Notes: a model not told the origin generated them from the letters alone. DNA of 64,000 nucleotides from Moniliella sp. 'wahieum' (GCA_003971905.1 RSEE01000074.1:62001-126000); one strand, 5' to 3'; positions 1-14,957 are shown, counted from the first letter of the stretch. A program made the numbers and translations.

Positions 1-1484
1 GTCAAGCTCCCATTGGTCTCGGTTGTGGCGGTGGTGATGTAGAAGCCATACTGGTCGTTCGCGTGTGAACATTGGCACCGTTTCCGAATGGAACTAAATC
101 GACGTGCGGCAATGTGCCTTGAGCAAAAGCTCGTTCCACCTCAGGTAGTATAGTGGCTGCTTGATTGGCACATTGCTCGGCCTCCGCCATGGTTTGATCC
201 AACCGAGCGGATACGGTGGCTAGCGCATTCTCTTGGTCTATTCCTGCACCACCTGCCACCACATCTGGGGAATGACGCACTTCCTGGAACCGAAAGAGAG
301 CGGCTTGGACGGCCTCGATTGCTTGGCTCCATGCCGCGGCGGTACGGATGGCCATGGCGATGGATACCTCGGTCTGGTCAAGTGAGAGGGGGATCTTGCT
401 GGGGCCTACACTGCGGCTGGGAAAGGGCATGGCGTCAGCGGCAAGCGGCTGGGGATCTCGGATATTGGACAAAGGAAGCACCCGAGCAAGGGTGTGTCGC
501 AGGCCGTCGGATACGGAGACTGTGCGGGACCGAGGGAGGAAGCCATCGGAGGCAGGGCTGTCAGGCGGTACGGGTACGGACGATGAGCGAGATCCAGGCC
601 ACGGGGTGGTGGGGGTGGGGCCTGGCGTGGTGGGAGTGAGGAGGTGCGGCTGGTGGGGGCCGGCAAGGGAGCGGGAGCGGGTGCAAAGAAGCGCATACTT
701 TTGGGTGGTTCAGGCGTGGGCGGCGATGGCGGCGGGGAGGGGGGGGGGGGTAACGGCGGTGGCAAGGATGAAGACCGCGCGGCGCAAGAGATGGGCGGCG
801 GGACGAGGACGAGGACGATGGCAGGCATGGGGAAGATGAGTTGGGGAGGGGCACAAATGGTGCCAGAGGATGGGCGCCGAGGGTGTTGGCGATGGGGGAA
901 AGCGGGGCAGTGGAGACAGGGTGCGGGGCAAGCGGTGGCCGAAGGGGCACGGGCGCGTGCAGTCTGAGCAAAGCCGAGCGTGCAGGCGAGCCGGCGGACG
1001 ACATGTCGGCGGTGGAGCGTGTCTGGGCAATGGCTCGCGCACGGGCCCGCGCCCTGGCTACGGCCGAAGCGCGGTCGAGCGAAGCGACAGGGGGGCGCGG
1101 CACATGCACCGGCCTGTCCACACCATCCGCCGCACCCACCGCACCCATGGCATCTGCCGCGCAACTGTGGGATCCAGGTGCTGGGAAGATGTGCGGACGT
1201 CCGCGGTGGTTGCCGCGGGCATGGCGATTGCCACCTGCACCAGCGCCAGTGCCATCACCAACACCATCACCAGCACCGACACCATCAGGACCAGGGCTGG
1301 GGGAACGGGCCGGGCTGTCTGGACCAGGGCCGGATGCTTGGAGGGCAGCCGAGGAGGAGGGGCCATCGGGTGGGCACTCCATGTGTGGCGGAGGGCAGGC
1401 ACTGGGGCTGTGGGTGGTGGGGGTGGCGGGGGGAGGCGGTGCCTGTCCGTCCTCAACCGCAACGGTGTGTGGACGAATGGCCAT
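1..1484 (-). CDS. SP/TP-rich protein, partial at the left edge
   Basis: I do not recognise this gene. The best-supported part lies below about position 640. There one open frame reads a Ser/Thr-Pro-rich stretch (TPTTPGPTPTTP, SRSSSVPVP, PRSRTVSVSDGLRHTLARV) and then a segment that looks helical (SLDQTEVSIAMAIRTAAAWS, then QAALFRFQEVRHS and ATVSARLDQTMAEAEQCANQ). The frame is still open at the window edge, so the C terminus is missing. Upstream, from an ATG at 1484 (MAIRPHTVAVEDGQ), the minus strand codes for Pro/Ala/Ser-rich, probably disordered sequence, including VARARARARAIAQTRS. Joining the two parts needs at least one frame change. The SP/TP sites suggest phosphorylation by proline-directed kinases, but that is inference. 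The start is only a candidate; the downstream 640 bases are firmer than the rest. The gene is divergent from the acyl-CoA synthetase. Confidence 0.4.
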
Positions 1485-1915
1485 GCTAACCACACCCTGT
1501 GTGGCGCAAGCGCAAGTTGAAAGTGGCAAAAAGCCAGCTGCATGTGCCCTCCAACGCCATCGACGTCATCGATCAGTACTGAGATCCTGCAGCACCCACA
1601 TCTTGTGCGACCGATGTGATCTGTGTGTGACAGCTGGTTGATTCAGCCCTGGCCGCTTGCCACATCTGCTTCCCCCCTCCTCAGCCCACCAGCACGCCCA
1701 TGCGACAGGGCGCATCGTGGCGAGCGCCCTCCGCTCTGCCATGCAGTGGGGCAAACGCCAGATGGGTGTGCGAGGTGCAACACATGCATGCATGGTTACT
1801 AGTTACGCTTACTGGTTATTAGGGTGGGGCCACCTTTTGCTCATTAACAAAGCAAATCCTCCCCACAATTTTAGACGCAGGGGCCTATCTGTCCCTTTTT
1901 CACTTCGACTGGTCC

Positions 1916-1925
1916 TATGTATATA
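1916..1925 (+). promoter_or_regulatory. TATA-like element of the acyl-CoA synthetase gene
   Basis: The run TATGTATATA lies about 140 bases before the ATG at 2062. A C/T-rich leader follows it, as before several other genes of this window. An alternative in-frame ATG at 1917 overlaps the element, so it could be coding if the gene starts there. Confidence 0.35.
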
Positions 1926-2061
1926 CCACCCCGCCCTACACCCCTCGCCACCCGTCCCAGCATCAGCGTTGTTGCTGCCCACCGCTATTCAGCAGCAGCA
2001 CCTGGCGTCTGCCCTGCCACCACCACCACCTTGCCTCTGCCTCTGCCCCCCCTCCCTCTCC

Positions 2062-4308
2062 ATGCTATTCTTCGACTCCAAAACACGGTCGACCCCAGCC
2101 TCATCGCCCAATCCGATGCCCAGGCCCAAATCGGGTGAGTTGATGGAGCTGTGCTCTCCCCTGCCCCAGAAGCTGACCGTACACAACTAACCTCGCCGCC
2201 GTGCTCCCCTCCCCCTCCCACTCACACTTCTACACACAGGCGAACCCAAGATCAGCCATTCAGCGTCCCCCTCCCCGATTCGGAGGAGCCTGGCTTCAGT
2301 GCCACGTATGTCAATGCTGTCTGCCCCAAGTTGGAGGTGGAGGAGACCATGTACGAGCTGTGCGAGGCCGCCCTGACCAAGTTTGCCGATCGGCCTTGCC
2401 TCGGCTGGCGTCCGTGGGACTGGGAAAAGGGCGAGTTTGAAGCGCGTTACCACTGGCTGACGTACCGCGAAGTGGCCGAGATGCGTACCGCGCTTGGCAG
2501 TGGGCTGGTGCAACTGTTGGAAGATGGCACGTTGGATGCGAGTCGCACGCTCTGCACGGCCTATTGGGCCGCCAACCGCGCCGAGTTCCAACAGCTGCAA
2601 CAGGCCTGCAGCGCTTACTCGTTCCGCATCGTCGCCCTCTACGACTCGGTCGACATGGACGCTGGCATTTACATTCTCAACCATGCCGATGCGCAGGTCC
2701 TGGTCACCACGCACAAGCATGCGCGCCTCGTGATTGACCATAAGGACCAGCTGCCGCACCTCAAGTTACTGGTGATTATCGATGCTCAAACCTCGCACCA
2801 TGCCGTTGCCCCCACCCCATCCCCCCCCTGGCCAGGACGCAGAGACGATGCGCCACGTGTGGGAGACCAAGGTGGTCCCGGTGATGCGGATTGATGAGTT
2901 GATGGAGATGGGTCGGATGGAGCCCAAGGCGCACCGACCGCCCAAGCCGGATGATGTGGCGCAATTGGTCTACACGAGTGGCACGACGGGCAACCCCAAG
3001 GCAGTGATGATCACCCAGCGCACCAAAGCGTTTGCCGTCCGGTCGGTGCCGACGTTGATTCGGCTAGACTTTTCATGTATGCTAGGCTACCTCCCGGTCG
3101 CGCACTCGTTTGCGTGCATGTTGGAAGATGCGGGCCTGGGTACGATTGGCGGCCGAGTCGGGTACTCGTGTGGCGACACGCGTCGGATCCTAGAGGATCT
3201 GCAACTGCTGCAACCGGACGTGTTTCCTACCGTGCCACGTGTGCTCAATCGTATTGCCGCCAAGATCCAGTCGACGATGGAGGAAGAGAGCCTTAAAGGC
3301 CGGCTGCTCCAACGCGCCGTAACAAGCAAATTGGCCGCTCTTGATGCCACCGGATCCGTTCACTCGTTGATGTGGGACACACTCGTCTTTAATCGCATTC
3401 GCGCCCTGATGGGCGGTAAAGTGAAGCTGGTGATTAGTGGTTCGGCGCCCTGCTCGCCGCCCATCCTCCGGCTCTTGCGCGTTGCGCTCGCTTGTCCCGT
3501 TGTGGAAGGGTATGGCATGACGGAAAACTATGCGATTGGCACAGTGTCGGTGTATACGGACAAGTCGACGGGGACGGTGGGACCGCCGCATGCGGGGGTG
3601 CAGCTGCGACTGAAAGACATGCCCGAGTTGGGCTATCGCGTGTCCGACCCCAACCCCCGAGGCGAACTGATGATTCGAGGTCAGTGCGTGTTTCAAGGCT
3701 ACCTCAACGCACCCGAGCAAACGGCCGAGGTGCTCGATGCCAACGGATGGCTTTCTTCTGGGGACATTGCCGAGGTAGACTCGCGCGGCCGGTTTGCCAT
3801 TATCGATCGCGCCAAGGCGCTCACCAAGCTCAGCCAGGGAGAATACGTGTCGCCCGAGAAGCTGGAAACGGCGTATACGTTTGAGCTGCCGATTTTTTCT
3901 CACTTGATCGTATACGGTAACAGTTTCCAACACTTTCTCGTTGCTGTTGGCTCGGTCGAACGAGCGGCATTTGTCGACTTTGTTCGTTCGGTCCCGCAAA
4001 CCAGTGGATGGAGACGTGCGCGATGACGCCGTAACCGGCACGGATGGTCCGGAGCAAGAAGAGATTGACGTGCCAGCGGCCTGCTCGGACCCCGAAGTGA
4101 TCAAGGCGGTACTCAAGGCGCTCAACACGCGGGGACGCAAGGCCGGCCTGAATGGGGTTGAGATGATCAAGAACCTGCGGCTCTATCCAACCCCCTTTTC
4201 GGACGAGATCATCACGCCTACCTTCAAGGTCAAACGTAACGGTTTGCTCGCATGTACAAATCCGACTTGGACCAGATGTATGCCGAAGGACCGGTGGCGA
4301 CCAAGTAG
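2062..4308 (+). CDS. Long-chain acyl-CoA synthetase (AMP-binding, ACSL/FAA-like)
   Basis: This enzyme activates long-chain fatty acids to acyl-CoA using ATP and CoA, by way of an acyl-adenylate. The ATP/AMP signature YTSGTTGNPKAVMIT is at about 2972-3016. It is followed by GYLPVAHSFACMLED, the A5-like VVEGYGMTEN (about 3500), the A7 region GWLSSGDIAEVD with IIDRAKALTKLSQGEYVSPEKLE (about 3750-3860), and a C-terminal catalytic lysine region ITPTFKVKRN. The end reads MYKSDLDQMYAEGPVATK followed by TAG at 4306-4308. An intron runs from 2135 (GTGAGT) to 2239 (ACACAG) and joins AQAQIG to RTQDQPFSVPLPD. Frame changes occur near 2800, near 4010 and near 4235; the one near 2800 could instead be a small intron. 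The start is uncertain: ATG 2062 gives MLFFDSK but needs one base shift to join the rest, while ATG 1917 is in frame. The N-terminal order fits ACSL-type synthetases rather than short-chain ones. The cell compartment cannot be read from the sequence. Confidence 0.85.
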
Positions 4309-4761
4309 TAGTGGTGGGCCTTGCCCGTTCCCTCCTCCCCTCGGCGTCTTTTTGTACCTCCATTCCCCTCCCGCGACCAGCTCGCCCGTTCATCCTCGTC
4401 TTGTCTTTGGCCGCCTCCTTCCCCTCCAGTAAGTCGCGATGCGTGTGTCGGTGGGAGTGTTCTGTTTGGTACCTATTCTCTCCGCTTGCTTGCTTGGAAC
4501 CATTGCTGCTGTGCAACCTGCGCTGGCTGCGCCCTTCCCCCTGTGTTTGTCCAACCCAAACAACACCCACGTCCCCAATGTTGATACGCTGATTTGGTTG
4601 ATACAACTGAATTGCCCTCCTGTGTCCTGCTTGTAGGTGACGAGCCCCGCCCCCAGTCGGCTATCACATGATCATGACCATCCCGGGCGGAATGGGGCGG
4701 CGGAACCGGCGCGCACACTAGCGCTCTGCGCTCCCAGCCGCTCGCGCCGATGCACGCGCGA

Positions 4762-4800
4762 TAGGGTTGGGCCGGCCAGAGCTGTGCGTGCTAGGGTTGC
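4762..4800 (+). promoter_or_regulatory. Two TAGGGTTG motifs upstream of PP2A
   Basis: TAGGGTTGG lies at 4762-4770 and TAGGGTTGC at 4792-4800, 22 bases apart and about 245-280 bases before the PP2A ATG. The same nine-base word occurs upstream of RPL11 (twice) and SSB. It resembles the TTAGGG-type sites bound by Tbf1-like Myb factors in fungi. Binding here is inference. Confidence 0.4.
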
Positions 4801-5043
4801 AGACGTGGCCCCCGGCACTGCCCACGCGGGGGCTGCGCTGCAGGCCGCCCGGCAGGCCGCACGCGGGCAGTGTGCGCGATGCCCGCCTGGCGCAGCGCTG
4901 TCGCTTTGAACGATCCCCGTTCCCTCGTCGCCGGGGCGCGCATCGCGGGCAACACGGCGCCCCCTGCCCCTCCTACTCCACCCACCGCCACCTCCTCTTC
5001 CTCCTCGCCCCTCCCCCCCTCTCCTGCCCCTTATCCCGCAGAC

Positions 5044-7757
<2,714 letters not shown>

Positions 7758-7787
7758 ACTCAGTACTCAGTCTGAGTAGTACTCACT
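7758..7787. promoter_or_regulatory. ACTCAGTACTCA palindrome cluster upstream of the MAPKKK
   Basis: ACTCAGTACTCA is followed at once by CTGAGTAGTACTCA, giving several ACTCAGT/ACTGAGT half-sites in 30 bases, about 150 bases before the SSK2-like ATG. The same word recurs upstream of the GMC oxidoreductase (61893-61920 and 62037-62049), and a related one upstream of SSA (17597-17614). A bZIP-type binding site would fit the palindromic form; that is inference. Confidence 0.4.
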
Positions 7788-7934
7788 CCGAGGCCGGGGG
7801 ACCAACGCATCCCCCCTCCAGCACTCGTGGTACGCCATAGCCCTCGCCTGGGGCGCGCCACTGTGCCCCCCGCCTTTTGAGCCCCACACCTCCATCCACG
7901 CGCCTGCGCGCCCCCTCGCCTCCTCTCCGACCGC

Positions 7935-10900
7935 ATGGACGCTGGCCCTCGCCCGTGGCCCAGCACGCCCGGCACGCCCCTCGCCATGTCCGCCACCCCC
8001 GAACGCGCGTCGGAGGACGGAGCGGCGATGCGGCTCAGCTTGGCCCGCCGCACCTACGCATCCCACATGCGCCGCATCAGCGCTGCCGTGCTCAACACCA
8101 GCCGGCTCCAGAACCCGCAGCCGGCTTGGGCGCAGCCGCCGCCGCTGCTGCAACCGCCTCCGTCTTCGCCCCGCCACCCGCCCTCCCCCACCCTCCTATG
8201 GCGCCGTCCTCCGCGGCGGGAGGGAGTGCCGCGCCTGCCAGTCGCCCGCACCGCGCCCTGGCCTTACCCTGGGCCGCGCCCTCTGCGCCCCAGCCCATCG
8301 AGGATGGTCTTGCTCGCCTCGAGTGGCACACCATGCTCGAGGTGGCCTTGCGCTCCGAGGTTGTTCGCTCCGAGACCCAGCGCATCATCTCCGTCGACAC
8401 GCATGAGCAAAGCCGGGCGGAGATGTGTACGAGCGATGGATCGAGCTGCGGCCGTCTACCTGGGCCGCCCGCTTCGCACGCGCTCCTTCTCGTTGCGCAA
8501 GGAACGCCAAGCGCTGCAGCAGCGTCTCCCCCATCTCGTGCACGGCGCGGTGGACTTGGTCCTGGCATTTCAGTTGGACGCAGAGTCGCCGTCGGGAGCC
8601 GACGCATCCCACACAAAGGAGCATGCGTTCACCAAGGTGGGCCAGCTGTTGGAGCAAGTTGATCTGCTCGAACAGCAGTTCACTTCCCTTCGTTCCATGG
8701 TTGATATGGCGCCGGAATGGAACCAACAAGCGGTGCAAGGCAAACTTGCGGAGCTCTATACGTGGTACAACTGTACCCATCTGCTTCGCTGTCAGTTCCA
8801 CACTCTCCGTTCCTGGACGGGATCTTCCCAGCTCGCCATCTTTGGCCACATCGGCTCCCAGGACCCTTCAATTGATACCAGCGCATCCAGCCCCGATACG
8901 GCGGGCACTGAACTCCCGCCAGGTCTCGCCCCTGCCGAGCGTGCAGCTGTATCTACCATCTATGGCGATGCTACCTTGGGTGCAACGCCGGCCGACCCAG
9001 AACACAACGAACAAGGGGAGGAACTTGGATTCAGACGGCCTCCTTTGCCTGAGCCCGGGAGAAAGGTGTGTTGGTAGAGCGGGTGATGAAGGACAATACG
9101 TTTCGGAAAACACTTGAGGAGCGTACCCTGCGGTACCTTTGGGCTCTGCTCATCAAAGCACGGGATGCAATCAAGGAACATGATCCTGCTTTTGTCCGCT
9201 GGGGCTTGCCCTCGTTTCAGAGCGAACTGGTCCAGCTGAGCAATTTTCCCATCGCTTTGCTCGAGGGTGCACTACGTATGCACCTTGCCTATGCTCCCAA
9301 TGTGCGTTCTCATCCGCCGACGCTGGCCGTCGCAGATACGCTCTTGCGCACCCTTCGCCCCACCTTGGCTCTTGCCTGCCGGGTCAAAGATGCTTATATG
9401 GCATTCATTGCGCCCGATCCGGGGACCGGATGGAGTTTGCTGGGCACTGAGCCGCTCAAACGGAAAGACACCACGTTTGACCGTATCCTTCGTCAGGCCC
9501 TCGAGCTGTTCTTTGACTTGCTGGATGCCAAACTGAAAGCCTCGGTCTTTTTCCAAGAAACGGAGATTTTGGAGCCCGAATGGACATTCCTCACTGCCGC
9601 AGCCAGTTCCATCTATCAAGGGGATATCCTGGTCGCCAACCGCATCACACGCATCGTCTCCCATGTACGCACCGTCTCCCCCTCTCCTGGTACGAACATA
9701 GCACGTTCGCCCTAACTCATTTTTGTTCCCCTTTTTGCCTCCTACCAAAGCTGTTTACCCGGATCGGATACTATTTTCAATGTGAGATGAACGTGCCTCT
9801 GCTGCCGTCTGAAACAAGCGTGCTACGCCATCGCACTCCCCCACCTCTTGGTCCTCGGCCTTCTCCCAAACCCACGACGTCTGGCATCTTGACCAAAGGC
9901 AAGAAGTTGATGGATCTGAGTGAAACCAAAGTGTGGATGCGGGCCGTGTTGGACAATGTGCGAAACCGAACACGTCGCTTACTTGCCTTTTCAAGCGACG
10001 TTCGTGGACGCCTGGACAATGCAGCTGAATATGATCTGTCGGTGCTTGTATCTGAGCGTGGCATGGATGAGCCCGACCGTGAAAGGGTGATGAGAGAACA
10101 AGGGACAGAACCGCTGGCGTCGATGGACCTGCCCGAGTTTCTCGACGCACTGGAACAAGCTGGCTTCTTGTTTGTTCAGTCGTCCCTTTTGGAACGGGGG
10201 GTGTATGTGTTAGCCCATCCTGCTCTGTACAATCAGGCCGGTTTGGTGCTAGACCTCCTGACCAAATGTCTTCGCTCGTCGGGCCAAACCGAAGGGGTGG
10301 AGGACCAGGAGCCAACACCGTCCCGCGTCCACTGTCCCTTGTACTCCAGTTTTGATACGTGCGTCAACGTGTGGGGTGAGGATGCGTTGCAGGAGATGGA
10401 CGAGTATCGCCGGGTTCGGCTCAATGGCGGGGGACCGTCCCCCAGCGGGATGGAAGGAAGGGGTCAGTGTTGTCTCGCCCGAGGTATTGATGCGGCAGAC
10501 AGAGGGGCAAGCGGTCCGCACCAGACCTTCGCCTCGAACACAAAACAGTGGTTCCGAGTCGACCAGCCGGCCTTGTCGCTACTTGCTCCTTCTTTCTCTC
10601 CCCAATGGATTTTCTTGGCACGGAAACACAATGCGCCTCGAAACCCCTCTGGTTCAGGTCAAGATGGCCAAGCGTCGCTTGCGGTTGGTGGCGGATGGAA
10701 GCCGTCGTGAACTGCAGCGATGCAAGGACGACTTGTATCGTGTCTTTGCTCTCCGCCAGGATCGGTTATCCCAAAGAGAAAATGCAAGGCCCACCTCCGC
10801 TACCAACAACGGGACAGGCGGGCCCTGCAACGCGGGAAATATGTCCAGTGGGAATGACTCGTCTCTCCGTTCTGCTTTTCCCCTTCCCACTGTTACCAAG

Positions 10901-13147
10901 TACATGGCCCACCTCCACCCGGTCCAGGGAGAGGTGGCCAAGATCAACCAGAGCATCTACAAGTTAGCTCTGACAATCATGCGGGAGGTACCCAAGCAAC
11001 GACGCCGACTCCATTTCCAGACATACAATCGTCCCTCTGGTGAGACGCGAGGGCCTGACGACAAAGGCGGGGATATGGACGAAGTGATTCAGCAGTGCTA
11101 CCAGTTAGCGTCGGACCATGCGCTTCATTCTCTTCCTTTTATCGTATCGACCAAAGTAAGGGCCGAGATGACGGTGGCCATCAGTCACCTGACCATCGAC
11201 TGGATGTTTCATCACGGACGACTGTGTTCCGACGGATCGCAAGACCTTCAAGTGGGCTGTCACTTCCCTGGAGCATGCGTTCATCTCAACCATGGGGGAT
11301 AACATACTCAAGCTCGAGGAGAAGAGTACGCACTGCTTCAACAGAAGGTTTCACTCTGCATGTGCCTGCTCATCTCCCACTTTGACATTCTCGGTGCCCG
11401 CTCTTCTGCTCGCCCCCCTCTGAGTAGGGAAGCCCAATCCAGGTTGGGTCGGACCCGATGCTGGAACCGAGCAGGGCTGAGGTGTCTGCCGACGTTGGTT
11501 CTCCTTCCCAACCCAACGCCTCGTCGCAAACCAAAGTAGCCACAACTATGCTACTCAACTCGGACGCCAGAGCGAAGCGCTCAGTGGTACAGATGAACCA
11601 TCTCGCCCAACTCGAGGCCCAACGGGAAGAGTACTTGGCCCCCCACAGGTTAATGGGGAGGGTGCTGGATGACTCCCTGATCGAAGACCTGGGCCTTCAA
11701 TCGCTTGCCTCGGCCCACAATGTCTCGATGCACTGGGAGCCTAGTTCGATCTTGGGGGAAGGCGCGTTTGGGACGGTGTTCAGCGCGCTCAACATGGAGA
11801 CTGGCAGTATGATGGCGGTCAAGGAGATCCTGTTTCGTGGCATGGTGGGCCATCCCAACTTTGTTCAGCACATTCGGGACGAGTTGGCAGCGATGCAACA
11901 ACTGGATCATCCCAACGTCGTCCGCTTCTATGATTTTGAGGTCCACCGCGACAAGGTCTACATTTTCATGGAGTTGTGCGAAGGTGGCAGCCTTGACAAC
12001 GTACTTGAATCATTTGGCCGCATTGAAGATGAGCGCCTTCTGCAGGTGTATGCGTTGCAGATGCTCAATGGCCTTACTTACCTACATGCAAATGGAATCG
12101 TTCACCACGATATCAAGCCGGACAGTTCGTATATCCTCTCCCTCCTTTCACCCTTGTTTTGATGACATGAGCCTCATGTTGTTTCTGACCTAGCGAGGTC
12201 TATCAACAGATATTCTCTTTGTTGACAAAAGAAGATGGACGTGCTCAAGTTTATTGATTTCGGATCGGCCCGATTCTTGCCTGGCTTTCCTGGCAAGGGG
12301 TGCTGCAGCCTGTACCAAACCCGTCTCAGCCCATCAAGCACTTGCCTCCTCCACACGTTCCTCCTCCTCATCTTATTCCCAGCAAGCCGAGCCGGATCGC
12401 GAGCGAATTCCGAGCGAGCCTAGCTTCAACGGTACGCCCATGTACATGTCGCCCGAGTCGTTCAACATGGACCTACGACGTAAGATGGAGGCGGGGCACG
12501 CGAGTGCGATTGATATTTGGTCGATGGGATGTGTGCTACTAGAGTGTGTTACGGGCGAGCGGCCATGGAGCCTGGACACGAACCAAGCCATCGTCTACCG
12601 TGTTGGTCGAGCCCAGGATCGTCCTGTACTGCCCACGCCAAGCCAGCTCAGCCCCGAGGGCATCGACTTTCTGTCGCAATGCCTTACCATCGACCCCTGT
12701 CTCCGGCCTACCGCTGGGGCGCTTCGGAGCCACCCTTGGATGGCCAAATTTGTGCGCGAGTATGAATCCGAAGCGCTGCAGGCTGAACAAGACCAGGTCG
12801 ACACGGAGACTGTAGAGGCGGAAGTCGAGGCGGAAGCCGATATTATGGATTCGCCTACCTTGCCCATGGATGGGGACCTGCCTCGCCCTGGGGCGTTCCT
12901 ACCCACTTCAATCCCGTCCCTTCCCCCACCGTGCCCGACTTTTCTCGATTTGCCCAGGATCCCAGCGGTGCCTTGGGCTGACCTGCTCCCCTGCTCCCCT
13001 CGATTCGGCTCATTTACTGCGGTGGTCCATTACGATTTCATGCCTCGCTTCAGATACCTACGTCCCTCCTTTCCTACCTATACCTACCTATCCATCCCCC
13101 CCCCTCTTTCTTTTTATCCCCCCGTTCTCGCATGTTATCTGCTTTAA
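7935..13147 (+). CDS. SSK2: MAP kinase kinase kinase of the Ssk2/Wis4/MEKK4 type
   Basis: This kinase would relay osmotic or other stress to the HOG/p38-type MAPKK. The long N-terminal half has the conserved Ssk2/MEKK4 body: LARLEWHTMLEVALRSEVVR, LLEQVDLLEQQFTSLRSMVD, ELYTWYNCTHLLRCQFHTL, TFRKTLEERTLRYLWALLIK, LELFFDLLDAKLKASVFFQE, MAHLHPVQGEVAKINQSIYK. The kinase domain begins near 11750 (ILGEGAFGTVFSA, then MAVKEI, MELCEGGSLDNVL). It has HHDIKPDN, IDFGSA (about 12255), GTPMYMSPE (12430) and DIWSMGCVLLE. Introns are at 9665-9750 (joining VSH to LFTRIGYYF) and 12125-12209 (splitting the Asn codon of KPDN before ILFVDK). The HRD motif is HHD here. About 45 residues separate DFG from GTPMY, longer than usual, and could hide a further intron. 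Several base-level frame changes lie between 8400 and 11450. The tail after HPWMAKFVREYESEAL is acidic and then low complexity, so the stop at 13147 is approximate. Confidence 0.85.
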
Positions 13148-13868
13148 GGCACCCGCGCCTCACAACCCATGCACACGTGGGTATACCCTTTTCTTTTGCA
13201 CGTTTTCCCTTCGTCTTCGTCCGTTAATGCCGGTTATCCCATACCATCTATGCCCGTTTACCCATTGCACTGTCGACTGCTCTCGTCCTACCTTTCTATG
13301 CTTGGGCCCCTCTCTGTGTGAGGCGGTAGGGGGAAATGTTAGTTGCGTGAAGTAGCTGACCGTCTCGATTGTGCTTCTTGGCCATAGTTAGGAGACCAGT
13401 TCCAGCCAATCAACGTAACACCTACTAAAATTGGCCTCCAAGATGGGCAGTCCCAACCAGTGAGTACTCCTGTCGCCCACCCTGTCCCCCTCAAGCAACG
13501 GCAATGTCCACAGCCTCACAACCCCCTATCGCTCTTGCTTGAATGCTATTTGTCTGTGTGGCTTCCAACGTACTCTCAACCTAAACCAAGTGCGGGGGGA
13601 GAGGCATGGCATGTCAAGGACACATGAACAAGGGCAAGGTCCCTGTGGGTAACACAATGGACCTGCTCCAACACCATAGGGGAGATCGAACACTAGAGGC
13701 GAGGGGAGTGCGACCAGTGACGACCCAATGCGACTTCTTGCCGTGGGGGCAGAAAGATTTTTTGGGGAGGGGAGGAATCGAGCAAAGCAAGGATGGATGC
13801 CGGCGCCTACAGAAGCAGCCAAGGCCCCCTCCATTCATATGCTCAACACCCAATAACCCAAGGGCAAC

Positions 13869-14384
13869 TTAGTTGGTGATGATGCCCTCGAAGCGCTGGC
13901 GGAACCAGGCAGCGGTCTCCTCCTTCTTGACGCGGTGAGTGTAGCCAACGCGCGCCGTCTTCTGCTTGCGGCGCGCGACGCGCACACCAGGACGGGTAAT
14001 GACGCAGAAAAAGTCCAAGCCGAAAATACCAATCGAGGGGTCGTACTTGATGCCCAAGTCAATGTGCTCGTTGATGCCAAAGCCAAAGTTGCCCGTCTCG
14101 GAGAAGTTGCGGCGGGAAAGCTCGTACTCCTTGACCTTGAGACCGCGCTCGAGAATCTCCTCGGCCTTAGGGCCGCGGACCGTCACGTGGGCGGCAATCT
14201 TCTCGTTACGACGGATACCAAAGCCACGCAGCGTGTAGCGCGCCTTGGACGTCACGGGCGTCTGGCCCGTCAGCTGCTCAAGCACCTTGCAGGCACGCGT
14301 CAGCGGGTCACCCGATGCACCAACCGAGCAGTTGATGACGAGCTTGTCGATCTTAAGGTCCTTCATGGGGTTGGTGGTGGACAT
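13869..14384 (-). CDS. RPL11: 60S ribosomal protein L11 (uL5)
   Basis: This is the large-subunit protein that contacts 5S rRNA in the central protuberance. The full 171-residue frame is intact: [99 protein letters not shown] and the C-terminal [12 protein letters not shown]. Length matches the eukaryotic family. The ATG at 14384 follows a cag at 14398-14400. Together with GTGAGT reading leftward from 14574, this suggests a 5' UTR intron of 177 bases (14398-14574). No frame break is seen, in contrast to most neighbours. The gene is divergent from the EXPERA-like gene. Its promoter carries two TAGGGTTGC motifs. Confidence 0.97.
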   Translation of the reverse strand: MSTTNPMKDLKIDKLVINCSVGASGDPLTRACKVLEQLTGQTPVTSKARYTLRGFGIRRNEKIAAHVTVRGPKAEEILERGLKVKEYELSRRNFSETGNFGFGINEHIDLGIKYDPSIGIFGLDFFCVITRPGVRVARRKQKTARVGYTHRVKKEETAAWFRQRFEGIITN

Positions 14385-14397
14385 TTTGGAGAGCTTG

Positions 14398-14574
14398 CTG
14401 CCAAGAATAACAAGGAGGTTAGCGCACCATCCACGCAAAGCGGAGAGTTGGGCCAGGTGCCCACGTCCACCGGCCTCACCCCACCGCATGCCCATCGGCC
14501 AAAGCAAAGAATGACGGTGCGGAGCGAAAGCATGGGCATGGGCCGGGAGACGCCTGCGCGGGAAGGAGACTCAC
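14398..14574 (-). other. Probable 5' UTR intron of RPL11
   Basis: On the minus strand the donor GTGAGTCTCC starts at 14574 and a pyrimidine-containing acceptor ending in CAG finishes at 14398, thirteen bases before the ATG. Introns close to the start codon are common in fungal ribosomal protein genes. An upstream coding exon is not needed, because the protein is already full length. Confidence 0.55.
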
Positions 14575-14667
14575 GCGAAGACACGAGGGTGGCGGTCGTG
14601 GTCGTTGGGCCGGCAGATTGCCAGGCGAAGTGCCCACGCAAAGGATGGGCTGAAAGCACCGCCACTG

Positions 14668-14844
14668 TAGGGTTGCGTCTGCTGCGGCGCATTATTCACG
14701 CTGACCTTGTGCGTCGTAGGGTTGCTCCGCTGCGGCTCTCCTCCGCCCTCTTCTCGTTCCAGCAAAAGCACACAGGGCTAGGCTCAAAACGTTCAGTGGG
14801 CATTGAACATTGCAAATGGGACAGACCATCATGCATCACGCATG
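14668..14844 (-). promoter_or_regulatory. RPL11 promoter motifs (TAGGGTTGC twice, CATCATGCATCACGCATG)
   Basis: TAGGGTTGC lies at 14668-14676 and again at 14717-14725. Each is followed within a few bases by CTGCGGC (TAGGGTTGCGTCTGCTGCGG and TAGGGTTGCTCCGCTGCGGC). About 100 bases further upstream, at 14827-14844, is CATCATGCATCACGCATG. All sit in the 570-base divergent region between RPL11 and the EXPERA-like gene. The same words in the same left-to-right order lie upstream of SSB. TAGGG-type sites upstream of ribosomal protein genes are known for Tbf1 in several fungi; its action here is inferred. Confidence 0.5.
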
Positions 14845-14957
14845 GACGACGCATTTGCAAGTTTTATTATTGCCCCCATCGATGATGATCTGCTGCGGGT
14901 CGTCGCTACCCGCGGGCAGTGGCGCATCGCCGCATCATCACATCCCCCTCGTCCACC

